Shown here: positions 8,485 to 15,849 of the stretch, one piece after another
How the letters are laid out: each line of letters opens with the position of its first letter
How positions within the stretch are numbered: the first letter of the stretch is position 1
From: Sulfurimonas sp.
Lineage (GTDB): Bacteria; Campylobacterota; Campylobacteria; Campylobacterales; Sulfurimonadaceae
Length of the DNA: 39,954 nucleotides
Assembly (NCBI GenBank): GCA_027056465.1
Contig: JALUKS010000033.1
Coordinates: 1 to 39,954 of the forward strand
Direction: 5' to 3'
Position numbers and translations under genes: made by a program
The notes under the pieces: generated by a model
Seen by the model: the letters and a program-made list of their open reading frames with translations, nothing else
Told to the model about the DNA's origin: nothing
Database searches by the model: none

Positions 8485-9108
8485 CTATTTACCTTCGCTT
8501 TTTACATAGGCTTTTATGATTTCAACACGATTTTTAGGCTTGCTGCCATTAACTGGAGTATTATTTAGTTTTGCTAAGGTTGCCATAGAATTAGGGGTTA
8601 CTTGACCGAAGATAGTGTGACGGCCATTGAGCCAAGGAGTTGGTGCTGTTGTTATGAAAAACTGGCTTCCATTTGTAGAAGGACCACGGTTTGCCATGGC
8701 TAGTACTCCAGCTTTATCAAAAGTCTTATCCTTAAACTCATCTTTGAAATCTTTATGCCAGATACTCTCACCACCACGACCACTCTCAGTAGGATCTCCA
8801 CCTTGAATCATAAAGTCCTTGATAATTCTGTGAAATGCTATATGGTTATAATAGCCATTTTTTATATGTGTCATGAAGTTTTCTACTGCAAGTGGTGCTA
8901 CATCTGGGAAGAGTTCTATCTCAAGAGATCCCATAGTTGTATCTAAAACTACTATAGGATTGAGAGTCTCTGCTGTATCTGGCATCTGCTTACTTAGTTC
9001 AGAAATAGTAGTTTTCGGTGCTGTTGTAGGTGTAGAAGAGTTAGAACCACATGCACTAAAGAAGAGAGTAGTCATAAGTGCTAGAAGTGTAAGAATTTTT
9101 TTTGTCAT
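8485..9108 (-). CDS. Cyclophilin-type peptidyl-prolyl isomerase, lipoprotein
   Basis: About 207 residues. The N-terminus MTKKILTLLALMTTLFFSAC is a lipoprotein signal with lipobox FSAC, so the protein is probably anchored to a membrane on the periplasmic side. From residue 50 on it is a full cyclophilin domain: FMTHIKNGYYNHIAFHRIIKDFMIQGGDP holds the catalytic Arg in FHR, followed by SIWHKDFKDEF, MANRGPSTNGSQFFIT and the WLNGRHTIFGQV strand. It should catalyse proline isomerisation in folding exported proteins. I place the start at ATG 9108 with GAGGA upstream; an in-frame TTG 15 bases earlier is less likely. The gene lies one base after the msrB stop. Confidence 0.93.
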   Translation of the reverse strand: MTKKILTLLALMTTLFFSACGSNSSTPTTAPKTTISELSKQMPDTAETLNPIVVLDTTMGSLEIELFPDVAPLAVENFMTHIKNGYYNHIAFHRIIKDFMIQGGDPTESGRGGESIWHKDFKDEFKDKTFDKAGVLAMANRGPSTNGSQFFITTAPTPWLNGRHTIFGQVTPNSMATLAKLNNTPVNGSKPKNRVEIIKAYVKSEGK

Positions 9109-9109
9109 T

Positions 9110-9499
9110 TTATTTTTCCTCAAGTGTTAAACATATAGAGTTGATACAGTAACGCTGACCTGTAGGTGCTGGACCATCAGGAAAAACATGTCCAAGGTGT
9201 GCATCACAAGTAGCACATATAACTTCAACACGCATCATACCGTGTGTGTTATCTTTTATCTCGGTTACTGCATCTTCAATCGTCTCAAAGAAACTAGGCC
9301 AACCTGTCCCAGAGTCAAACTTTGTATCTGATTCAAAAAGAGGTGCACCACAACATACACATTTGTAGGTACCTTCGCCTTTATAGTCGTAAAATTCTCC
9401 AGAAAATGGAGCTTCTGTGCCATGCATTCTGCATACTGAGAAAGCTTCAGGAGTTAGCTGTGCTCTCCACTCTGATTCACTCTTTAGTACTCTGTTCAT
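9110..9499 (-). CDS. msrB: Peptide methionine-R-sulfoxide reductase
   Basis: A complete 129-residue MsrB that reduces methionine-R-sulfoxide in oxidised proteins. It has CRMHGTEAPFSGEF, two zinc-binding CXXC pairs (CVCC and CATC), GTGWPSF, GHVFPDGPAPTG and the catalytic cysteine in RYCINS. There is no signal peptide, so it is cytoplasmic. The ribosome site AAGGAG is strong and lies 6 bases upstream, within the 3' end of the NERD/P-loop gene, which it overlaps by 23 bases. It sits ahead of the cyclophilin and phosphate transporter genes in the same direction, pairing two protein-repair functions. Confidence 0.96.
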   Translation of the reverse strand: MNRVLKSESEWRAQLTPEAFSVCRMHGTEAPFSGEFYDYKGEGTYKCVCCGAPLFESDTKFDSGTGWPSFFETIEDAVTEIKDNTHGMMRVEVICATCDAHLGHVFPDGPAPTGQRYCINSICLTLEEK

Positions 9500-10982
9500 A
9501 TATACTCCTTAGGTTTTGTATCTTAGAACACTCTTCTTCGTAGAGAATATCTGCACTATAGTTTGATAAATTAATTGCATATTCTAGCAAGTTTTCGCTG
9601 ATTGAACATAAATCCATCAATATAATATGATCAACCTTTATTGCATTAATATCTTCATATCCGCAAAAAAGAATATCAGAAAATTTCTGTTCAAGAAGAT
9701 TCTTGTTACTCTTGAGTGTTTTCGGCGATAGTGTTATAAATGAGTTTAAATCTTCTTGTAGATTCTCTCTTGTTCGCTTATCTGCTACGAGAACTATATT
9801 TTTAGCATCGTTTGCTAAAAATTTCTCTATGATGCGAAGTGCTTTAGCAAGAGATTGTGTTTTGTGAAAACGCCAAGAGTGCTTTTTACTTCTATAGTTT
9901 TGACAAAGCATAGGATGCTTCTCTTGTGTAGTATTTTTGACAAGTAATAATTGTCTACTTTTCTGTAAATTTTTTAGATAGTTTATAAAAGTTTCTTCTA
10001 GGATATGTGCATCATCACAGAAGATAATATCTGCAAAGTAGAAAAGTTTTTTTAGTAGTTTAGGTTCTATCTCTAATGTTGATACTGCCTCTTTACTCAT
10101 CTTCTGTCTATGCCTGTTGAGCAAAGTAAGTGGTGTAATAATCTCAATAGCCTCTAAATCAATTTCAATAATTGCATGCTCAATAATATCAAGAAACTTT
10201 TTCTTTAAAAGATCACAAGCCAATACTGTTGGCTTGAGAATTATGATTTTCTTAGCATTTTTGCTTAAAATCTCATCTATCGCCTTAATCAGAAGAAGTT
10301 CACTTTTCCCACTCGTAGAGACTCCTGTAAGCTCAGAAAAATTAGGTAAAGAAGCATCTATAAAGGTAATCTGCTCACTGTTTCCTAGATGTGGTTTATC
10401 TTTAGAATCTAAAAAGGTGTACTGGATAAAGAGTGTTCCTAATATGGTATCTAAGGATGCAAGTTCACTCTCTTCCTCTGCTACTGATTGCAGTTTTTTA
10501 AAAATATCTGCCTGATTAGAGTCACTAAAAATGACTTTTTCTTGGGGGAGTAACTCTTTAAATGAATCATTTAAGTGCTCATACTCATCAGCATTTAAAT
10601 TTTCCATTAGAAGAAAGTTAAATATTGGTACCCCATCTGTATGTGTGAGCTCGTTAAATTTTTGGCGTATAATATTACGAGTGTTCTCAAAAGAGAGAGT
10701 ATTCTCAGCTGTTTTTTGTTTTTTGGCTTTTTGTATATCTGCATTTTTTAATTCATCGTATGTCCACTGTTTTGTCTCGAAGAGATAGACTCCACGAAAG
10801 ATATCTACGAGAAGTAGACCAATGGGGTGAGAAGCTGCGTGATGGTAGATATTTACATCTTTATAAATATGCAAACTACTTTGTGAAGATAAGTTTTTGA
10901 GTTTTTTGACAAGAATAGTATCAGGAACAGTAAGCTTCTGAGGTTTTGTTTTAAAAATGGAGGTGAATGAAAGAAAGTTCAT
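9477..10982 (-). CDS. NERD-like domain plus P-loop (helicase-like) ATPase, function unknown
   Basis: A 501-residue cytoplasmic protein. Residues 35-80 resemble a NERD (nuclease-related) domain: an HHAASHPIG stretch, then LLLVDIFRGVYLFETKQW, giving D60, E69 and K71 in the D-x8-E-x-K spacing of a PD-(D/E)XK core. From about 205 an ATPase region begins, with Walker A GVSTSGKS (220-227) and a Walker B-like IIFCDDAH (D323, D324). NERD domains fused to UvrD-type helicases are known, and the C-terminal half may be a degenerate SF1 helicase. The motifs I could find beyond A and B are weak. The ATG at 10982 lacks a Shine-Dalgarno sequence and follows a hairpin after the HU gene, so translation is probably low. 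I do not recognise a named protein. Confidence 0.65.
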   Translation of the reverse strand: MNFLSFTSIFKTKPQKLTVPDTILVKKLKNLSSQSSLHIYKDVNIYHHAASHPIGLLLVDIFRGVYLFETKQWTYDELKNADIQKAKKQKTAENTLSFENTRNIIRQKFNELTHTDGVPIFNFLLMENLNADEYEHLNDSFKELLPQEKVIFSDSNQADIFKKLQSVAEEESELASLDTILGTLFIQYTFLDSKDKPHLGNSEQITFIDASLPNFSELTGVSTSGKSELLLIKAIDEILSKNAKKIIILKPTVLACDLLKKKFLDIIEHAIIEIDLEAIEIITPLTLLNRHRQKMSKEAVSTLEIEPKLLKKLFYFADIIFCDDAHILEETFINYLKNLQKSRQLLLVKNTTQEKHPMLCQNYRSKKHSWRFHKTQSLAKALRIIEKFLANDAKNIVLVADKRTRENLQEDLNSFITLSPKTLKSNKNLLEQKFSDILFCGYEDINAIKVDHIILMDLCSISENLLEYAINLSNYSADILYEEECSKIQNLRSIYEQSTKE

Positions 10983-10990
10983 AACGAGGT

Positions 10991-11019
10991 AAGTAATAAC
11001 ACAAAAAGTGTCATTACTT
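10991..11019 (-). other. Intercistronic hairpin after the HU gene
   Basis: A 12 bp stem (10991-11002 with 11008-11019, one G-T pair when read on the minus strand) with a 5-base T loop. It lies between the HU stop (11028) and the next gene start (10982). No U-tract follows, so it looks more like an mRNA 3'-end stabiliser or partial terminator that would let HU be expressed above its downstream neighbour. Confidence 0.55.
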
Positions 11020-11027
11020 CAAAATGA

Positions 11028-11312
11028 CTATTTACCTGAAGCTACACGGTCTTTAAGACCTTTACCAGCTTTAAACTTAGGAACCATTTTATCTTGAGTA
11101 GTATAAGTTTTATCAGTACCTGGTACTTTACCACTTTTACCTTTTTGTAGTGCAGCAACAAAGCTACCAAAACCTACTAAAGAAACATCTTCTTTTTGAA
11201 CTAATGCAGTTGTAACAGCATCAGTAAATGCTTTAATTGCAGCTTCTGCTTCTACTTTAGTTTTGTACTCACCACTTGTTTGTACTAATTCTACGAATTG
11301 TGCTTTATTCAT
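11028..11312 (-). CDS. hup: HU-family DNA-binding protein
   Basis: A 94-residue histone-like protein, MNKAQFVELVQTSGEYKTK at the N-terminus and GFGSFVAALQKGKSGKVPGT at the start of the DNA-binding beta arm. The usual arm tip R-x-G-R-N-P is replaced by GKVPGTDKTYTTQDKMVPKFKAGKGLKDRV, as in other Campylobacterota HU proteins; the conserved proline for intercalation is present in the VPGT turn. It acts as a dimer that bends and compacts DNA. The ribosome site AAGGG lies 7-8 bases upstream. The gene is probably transcribed from its own promoter in the 75-base gap upstream and ends in a hairpin. Confidence 0.95.
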   Translation of the reverse strand: MNKAQFVELVQTSGEYKTKVEAEAAIKAFTDAVTTALVQKEDVSLVGFGSFVAALQKGKSGKVPGTDKTYTTQDKMVPKFKAGKGLKDRVASGK

Positions 11313-11372
11313 AAATATACCCTTAGATTAAAATATTTTCCGAACTTCCACCGCAATGAAATAATTCAGCTA

Positions 11373-11378
11373 GTTATA
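11373..11378 (-). promoter_or_regulatory. Possible -10 element for HU
   Basis: Read on the minus strand, GTATAAAGTATAAC contains a TATAAC hexamer about 60 bases before the HU start. It overlaps no coding sequence of HU but lies just inside the gap after the 77-residue gene. It is the best -10-like match in the gap; support is by similarity only. Confidence 0.35.
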
Positions 11379-11387
11379 CTTTATACT

Positions 11388-11621
11388 TTATTTGCTTAAA
11401 TTTTTCTTCTTTTTGCTAATTTTAGTGATATATTGAGAAATTTCAGCCTCTTTGAGTCCATATTTAGCCACTTTGATGATTTTTCCAAGTTGATAATTGC
11501 TCTTTTCTAAAAGGAGCAGTGTTGCTAAATCTTTAATTGTTTTGTATTTGTCTTGATTTGCTTGTATAGATAAAAAGACATCTTCTAGCCCATCTCGTTC
11601 ATTTTTTGTCAGTGTACTCAT
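11388..11621 (-). CDS. Small helical protein of unknown function
   Basis: A 77-residue protein, MSTLTKNERDGLEDVFLSI at the N-terminus, predicted mostly helical, with a lysine-rich C-terminal tail (ISKKKKNLSK). There is no signal peptide or membrane segment. The ribosome site AGAGGG lies about 8 bases before the ATG, and the codon use is like that of its neighbours, so it is likely a real gene. The NERDGLEDVF start resembles small hypothetical proteins in Campylobacterota, but I cannot name it. It lies 75 bases upstream of HU in the same direction. Confidence 0.65.
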   Translation of the reverse strand: MSTLTKNERDGLEDVFLSIQANQDKYKTIKDLATLLLLEKSNYQLGKIIKVAKYGLKEAEISQYITKISKKKKNLSK

Positions 11622-11990
11622 AGCATTATCCCTCTAGTTTAATTATTTTCTAACAGCACGAATAATCTCAGTATCTTCTTGATATGTTCTCATAGAGATA
11701 CCAAATGATGCAAGCATATCCTTAAGCCAAACCTTTTTCGCCTATTTCTATAGGGGCATTTTGTAATTTTAAACAACTTGTATCTTTGAGGTTTTAGGAG
11801 AAGTCTATTAAATAAATCATCAATTTACATAAGTAAAATTATATGAAATAAATACTTAAATATACATATATTAATGTTATATAATATGTTCATACCAAAA
11901 TTAAATATATCCTTTAGACTGCTAAATATATGATATCTCAGAAGATAATTTAAAATATGCCACCTGAATTTACTAGTAATGAAGACACCC
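11622..11990. other. 369-base gap between genes
   Basis: Apart from the possible remnant near 11643-11810, the stretch 11811-11990 is very A/T-rich with short TATA-like runs. I see no convincing gene, RNA, repeat or terminator in it. It separates the HU group from the cyclase-like operon and is the emptiest stretch among the minus-strand genes. Confidence 0.6.
11643..11810 (-). pseudogene. Possible remnant of a gene with one frameshift
   Basis: Read on the minus strand, the gap carries a frame giving NLKDTSCLKLQNAPIEIGEK, then GLA and a TAA. One base away, a second frame continues as KDMLASFGISMRTYQEDTEI, then IRAVRK and a TAA at 11643. Dropping one T at the junction (GCT-T-AAG) joins them into about 50 residues of protein-like sequence. 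No start codon precedes it, and a stop bounds it upstream. I do not recognise the parent protein. It may be a decayed gene, or chance. Confidence 0.3.
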
Positions 11991-12629
11991 TTAATACTCT
12001 AGCAGATCACTATAGTCATATTTTGAAAAGTCAAGAAAAAGTTTACCATTTTGTTTAATAATACGAATGTCTTTACCGTATACAGCTAAGAATCTTTTTT
12101 TGATAACTTTCTTTTGATAATTCTCTATGTCAAGAGTTTTAAGATAGCTTTTGAGCTCTAATATTTGACTCTCTTCTACTATAGGCTCTATTTCGTGGAT
12201 AGTCTCCTCTTTTTGAGATGTATTTTGCGATGTAAGTTGTGCATTGATAAGCTCTAAAATATTTTTAAGTTGACTATCCTTATTACTATATATTTGCTCA
12301 ATTTTTTTCATCTCATCACGAAGCATCTGCTCTTTATCATCAATGAGCTTATCTATTTTAGATTCAAGCTGCACTATTTTTGCTTTGAGTTGCTGGTTCT
12401 CTTTTTGGTAGAGCCCAAGTATCATTGATACTGTTGTTTTTTGTTTTTTTACTGTGACCTCCTGTTTCGCCACGGTTCTAGTCTCTTTTTGGAGTGAACT
12501 TCTAGCTACTATAATGTATGTAATAGAATTTTCTATGATATAGTTCAGTTTTTTTGTACGAATTTTAGAGTGAATCATCTCTTTTGACATTTTAAAATGT
12601 TTGGAATACTCTTCTACTGTTAATCTCAT
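11991..12629 (-). CDS. HTH/coiled-coil protein, possibly DUF3972-like
   Basis: A 212-residue soluble protein. Residues 1-42 (MRLTVEEYSKHFKMSKEMIH onward) resemble a MerR/excisionase-type winged helix: a helix, a turn and a second helix, then a short hairpin, NYIIENSITYIIV. Residues 75-125 form a clear coiled coil rich in K, E, Q and L. The C-terminus (about 150-212) is a small mixed domain ending FLDFSKYDYSDLLEY. This layout resembles the DUF3972 proteins of Helicobacter and Campylobacter, whose function is unknown. It starts one base after the stop of the cyclase-like gene, so the two form an operon, and it could be that protein's partner or an output DNA-binding factor. Confidence 0.6.
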   Translation of the reverse strand: MRLTVEEYSKHFKMSKEMIHSKIRTKKLNYIIENSITYIIVARSSLQKETRTVAKQEVTVKKQKTTVSMILGLYQKENQQLKAKIVQLESKIDKLIDDKEQMLRDEMKKIEQIYSNKDSQLKNILELINAQLTSQNTSQKEETIHEIEPIVEESQILELKSYLKTLDIENYQKKVIKKRFLAVYGKDIRIIKQNGKLFLDFSKYDYSDLLEY

Positions 12630-12630
12630 C

Positions 12631-13290
12631 TTATCTCCTTTGTGATATAATAGAATTATAATTTATATTTGGTGGGTTTATTATACCAGATTTTCTTAGC
12701 CAGATAAGGCAGCCGTGTTTTTCATTGCCATGTTTATCTTCAAATGTATAGGTACTTGAGTGTTGTAATTCATGCTGAGTCAGTAGCGTTTTAAAATCTT
12801 TGTGATGTGTAAGAAAACTATTTAAACTTTCATAAGCTTTGTCTGATACCATCACTGTAGAGATAGTAAAGTTTTTTATCTCAAGATATCTTGCACAATC
12901 ATTAAGTCCATCACCAATGAAATTTTTACTCCCCAATATATCTGTAAACTCATTCACTTCACCTGTATGAGCGGCAATACGAATTCCATCAAAATAGGGA
13001 AACTTTTTTGCAATATGCTCAGAAAAGTGGTTGAAACTTAAACCTAAAATAGCACCAAAACCTTTTAAACGTGGGTTAAGTATACAGTAAAAGCCATCTC
13101 CAGTTGAGACAAAACCAATAATAAACTTTGAGAGAGGTGTATTGGAGTTTGACAACATTTTCTCTATCATCTTTTTAAAACTTTTTGTCAAAAAAACAAC
13201 AATCTCTAGTTGTTTACTTGATGTAAGCTGTGAAAAGTTGATGATGTCAATAAGAACAATATCAGTGATAAGAGCTTTTGCTTTTTTCAT
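12631..13290 (-). CDS. Class III nucleotidyl cyclase-like protein
   Basis: A 219-residue soluble protein that resembles a lone class III adenylate/guanylate cyclase homology domain. The first metal Asp is in VLIDIINFS (D15), the second in VSTGDGFYC (D65), followed by GIRIAAHTGEV (101-112). The transition-state pair appears in GDGLNDCAR as N130 and R134 with the usual N-x3-R spacing. The residues at the base-specificity positions look atypical (V61 where ACs have Lys, N123 where they have Asp), so the substrate cannot be assigned and it may be a sensor without activity. No sensory domain is attached. The HTH/coiled-coil gene follows after one base. The gene is divergent from fba across a 100-base gap. 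Confidence 0.7.
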   Translation of the reverse strand: MKKAKALITDIVLIDIINFSQLTSSKQLEIVVFLTKSFKKMIEKMLSNSNTPLSKFIIGFVSTGDGFYCILNPRLKGFGAILGLSFNHFSEHIAKKFPYFDGIRIAAHTGEVNEFTDILGSKNFIGDGLNDCARYLEIKNFTISTVMVSDKAYESLNSFLTHHKDFKTLLTQHELQHSSTYTFEDKHGNEKHGCLIWLRKSGIINPPNINYNSIISQRR

Positions 13291-13353
13291 ATAACTACTA
13301 ATTTTTTAATTTTATTCATTTTAGCATAAAGTTCTTTTAAATGAACTTTTAAT

Positions 13354-13359
13354 TATAAT
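13354..13359 (+). promoter_or_regulatory. -10 element for fba
   Basis: TATAAT lies 31 bases upstream of the fba ATG within very A/T-rich DNA. The leader then carries GAGGTG as ribosome site, 9 bases before the start. Confidence 0.5.
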
Positions 13360-13390
13360 TTCAAAATAATAATTAATGAGGTGAATTACT

Positions 13391-14470
13391 ATGAGTAAAG
13401 GTATATTAGATATCGTAAAAGCTGGTGTTTTGTTTGGAGAAGATGTACAAAAAGTATATGCACATGCAAAAGAGGTAGGTTTTGCTATTCCTGCTGTCAA
13501 TGTTGTGAGCAATGACTCTATAAATGGTGTTATTGAAGCTGCTGCTAAGGTAAACTCTCCAGTGATTATCCAGTTTAGTAATGGTGGGGCTTCTTACTAT
13601 GCGGGAAAAGGACTCTCAAACGAGAATGAGAAGTCTGCTATCATCGGTGCTATTTCTGGTGCTATTCATACTCATATGATGGCTGAGGCTTACGGTGTAC
13701 CCGTCATTTTACATACTGATCATGCTGCTAAAAAACTGCTTCCTTGGATAGATGCACTTTTAGATGCAGGGGAAGAGTATTTTGCTAAACATGGCAAGCC
13801 ACTTTTCTCTTCTCATATGCTTGACCTCTCCGAAGAGCCACTTGAAGAGAATGTAGCGACTTGCAAAGCTTACTTAGAGCGTATGGCGAAGATAGATATG
13901 AGTATAGAGATTGAGCTTGGTTGTACAGGTGGAGAGGAAGATGGTGTGGATAATACAGATATGGATAATTCACTTCTCTATACGCAACCAGAGGATGTGG
14001 CGTTTGCATATAAAGAGCTAATGGAAGTCTCTTCTCACTTTACAATAGCTGCTTCATTTGGAAATGTGCATGGTGTTTATAAACCTGGAAATGTACAACT
14101 TACTCCAAAAATCCTTGATAACTCACAAGCTTATATAGAAAAAGAGTTTAACACTACTCAAAAACCTGTAAACTTTGTTTTCCACGGCGGCTCAGGTTCT
14201 CTACCTTCTGAAATAGCTGAAGCTATAGGCTACGGTGTCATTAAGATGAACATCGATACAGATACTCAGTGGGCTACATGGAATGGTACTAAAAACTATG
14301 TAGAGAAGTATAATGACTACCTTCAAGGACAGATTGGTAATCCGGAGGGTGAAGAAAAGCCAAACAAGAAGTATTACGATCCAAGAAAATGGCTTCGTGC
14401 TGGTCAAGAAGGACTTCGTGAGAGAGTTATAGTTGCATTTAAAGACTTAAATGCAATGGATAGGAACTAA
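13391..14470 (+). CDS. fba: Class II fructose-bisphosphate aldolase
   Basis: A 359-residue class IIa (FbaA-type) aldolase that interconverts fructose 1,6-bisphosphate with glyceraldehyde 3-phosphate and dihydroxyacetone phosphate in glycolysis and gluconeogenesis. Zinc ligands are visible in VILHTDHAAKK (about 107-117), in the NVHGVYKPGNV loop and in VFHGGSGS. The IEIELGCTGGEEDGVDN stretch and the INMxTDTQWATWNG-like KMNIDTDTQWATWNGT segment are also typical, and the length equals the E. coli enzyme. In Campylobacter jejuni fba sits next to peb4; here it is about 4 kb from the PEB4-like gene. An autotroph of this kind would use it mainly for gluconeogenesis. Confidence 0.97.
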   Translation: MSKGILDIVKAGVLFGEDVQKVYAHAKEVGFAIPAVNVVSNDSINGVIEAAAKVNSPVIIQFSNGGASYYAGKGLSNENEKSAIIGAISGAIHTHMMAEAYGVPVILHTDHAAKKLLPWIDALLDAGEEYFAKHGKPLFSSHMLDLSEEPLEENVATCKAYLERMAKIDMSIEIELGCTGGEEDGVDNTDMDNSLLYTQPEDVAFAYKELMEVSSHFTIAASFGNVHGVYKPGNVQLTPKILDNSQAYIEKEFNTTQKPVNFVFHGGSGSLPSEIAEAIGYGVIKMNIDTDTQWATWNGTKNYVEKYNDYLQGQIGNPEGEEKPNKKYYDPRKWLRAGQEGLRERVIVAFKDLNAMDRN

Positions 14471-14493
14471 CTAAGATACTATCAATGCTACTA

Positions 14494-14838
14494 CTAAAGT
14501 CTATTTTTATAGATACTCTCTATATTATTAGTGTTTGGTATCTTAGCATAATAGGCATTGAGAAAATGTGTAAGTTTGTTAAGGTTGAAACGCCAAAAGA
14601 GTTTTTTATCGAACTCTTCATCTGCTTGCATTGCTTCAAAAAGTTCTTGTTCATTTAATTTCCCCTCTTTTTCATATATCACTTTTAACATTACAGCTTC
14701 AAGTTTTGCTTGAGCTTCTGGTGTTGTATCATCATCTACAAGTTGCTTATTTGGCATAAAAGCCCAGATTTTCCAGATGCTTCCTATGAGAGAGATAACA
14801 AAAAATATCATCATGAGAGTAGAAGTGTCGAGTTCCAT
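14494..14838 (-). CDS. Small single-pass membrane protein, unknown
   Basis: A 114-residue protein from ATG 14838, which has AAAGG 6 bases upstream. An upstream in-frame start at 14865 would add nine residues without a better ribosome site. An N-terminal membrane helix (STLMMIFFVISLIGSIWKIW) is followed by a cytoplasmic-looking domain of about 85 residues with GKLNEQELFEAMQADEEFDKKLFWRFNLNKL. Orientation cannot be decided from the sequence. It converges on fba and diverges from cmoA. I do not recognise a family. Confidence 0.65.
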   Translation of the reverse strand: MELDTSTLMMIFFVISLIGSIWKIWAFMPNKQLVDDDTTPEAQAKLEAVMLKVIYEKEGKLNEQELFEAMQADEEFDKKLFWRFNLNKLTHFLNAYYAKIPNTNNIESIYKNRL

Positions 14839-14896
14839 TGATAACCTTTTGGATAAGATATACAAATTATAGACTAATTTAGATAAAATTGCATCT

Positions 14897-15604
14897 ATGA
14901 ATGATAAAGTATTTACAAAACCGATAACAAAACAGTTTGAATTTGATGCAGAGGTTGCTGCTGTCTTTGATGATATGCTTGAGAGAAGTGTGCCTTTTTA
15001 TAAAGAGAGTCAGAAAATTACCCAGTTTTTTACACATAAAAATCTAAGTGAAGATGGCATAGTTTATGATCTTGGTTGTTCAACAGCTTCTTTGCTTTTA
15101 AATATACATAGAGATTTGCAAGTAAAAGCTGAACTTATAGGACTAGATAACTCTGAAGCGATGCTAGAACAGGCAAAACGTAAGTGTGAGGCTTATGGTG
15201 CAAAGATTGAGGTTGTAAACGCCGATATCTTAGAGTATGACTATAAACAAGCAGATGTTTTTATAAGTAACTATACTCTACAGTTTATCCGCCCACTTGT
15301 TCGAGAAGAATTAGTGAAAAAGATAGCGAGTAGTTTGAAGAAAGAGGGTATCTTTATTTTTAGCGAAAAAGTGATAAGCCATGAGTCAAAACTGAATAAA
15401 GATCTTATAGAGTGTTATTATGACTTTAAAAAAACACAAGGCTATTCAGAGTATGAGATAGTACAAAAACGCGAAGCCTTAGAAAATGTTTTAGTTCCAT
15501 ACAGCGAGGAGGAGAACATAAAGATGGCAAAAAATGCAGGTTTTTCTCACTGCGAGGTGATTTTCAGATGGGCAAATTTTGCTACTTTTATAGCTATAAA
15601 CTAG
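14897..15604 (+). CDS. cmoA: Carboxy-S-adenosyl-L-methionine synthase
   Basis: A 235-residue SAM-dependent methyltransferase-fold protein matching CmoA, which makes carboxy-SAM from SAM and prephenate; CmoB then uses it to modify U34 of tRNAs to cmo5U. Features include the N-terminal FEFDAEVAAVFDDMLERSVP, VYDLGCSTASLLL (SAM-binding motif I), LIGLDNSEAMLEQAK (motif II), the ISNYTLQFI stretch and a C-terminal FRWANFATFIAI. E. coli CmoA is 247 residues. No cmoB is in the window. The 3' end overlaps the convergent lipoprotein gene by 4 bases. Confidence 0.88.
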   Translation: MNDKVFTKPITKQFEFDAEVAAVFDDMLERSVPFYKESQKITQFFTHKNLSEDGIVYDLGCSTASLLLNIHRDLQVKAELIGLDNSEAMLEQAKRKCEAYGAKIEVVNADILEYDYKQADVFISNYTLQFIRPLVREELVKKIASSLKKEGIFIFSEKVISHESKLNKDLIECYYDFKKTQGYSEYEIVQKREALENVLVPYSEEENIKMAKNAGFSHCEVIFRWANFATFIAIN

Positions 15605-15840
15605 TAAACATTTCTTTGTTCAACCTTCTTTTTGCGTTTGAACTTATCACCCATCTCTTTATAAGTCATGATGTCATCTTGTCCGCAAACTTTATGGTAG
15701 TAGCCTTGAAAATCATAGTACTCTTTACAGTCACTATAGTATTTTGCAGAGATACCATGTTTATTTACACAGCCACTAAATAGGAAGCTTAATACTAATG
15801 CTAATAATAAAAATAATTTTGTCATGCTCTTGTGTAGCAT
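15601..15840 (-). CDS. Small lipoprotein, unknown
   Basis: A 79-residue protein. MLHKSMTKLFLLLALVLSFLFSGC is a lipoprotein signal with lipobox FSGC. The mature part is about 55 residues with three further cysteines nearby (SDCKEYYDFQGYYHKVCGQDD) and a basic tail (KFKRKKKVEQRNVY). The CXnC pair could form a disulfide in the periplasm. The ATG at 15840 has TAGG 8 bases upstream; an in-frame ATG at 15825 is also possible. It converges with cmoA. Function unknown. Confidence 0.65.
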   Translation of the reverse strand: MLHKSMTKLFLLLALVLSFLFSGCVNKHGISAKYYSDCKEYYDFQGYYHKVCGQDDIMTYKEMGDKFKRKKKVEQRNVY

Positions 15841-15849
15841 ATTTTATAC

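Noticed and set aside
10117..10515. A 132-codon open frame opposite the NERD/P-loop gene
   Set aside because: It is Ser-rich shadow sequence without a ribosome site, and the other strand has clear motifs.
11622..13290. A genomic island around the cyclase-like genes
   Set aside because: No integrase, transposase, tRNA or direct repeats are visible at the borders, and base use is like that of the neighbours.
15828..15845. A 13-base match (GTAGCATATTTTA) to the clpB upstream region, before the small lipoprotein gene
   Set aside because: It lacks the GCTACTT half and the -10 spacing and is on the opposite side of the gene direction; in A/T-rich DNA this is probably chance.
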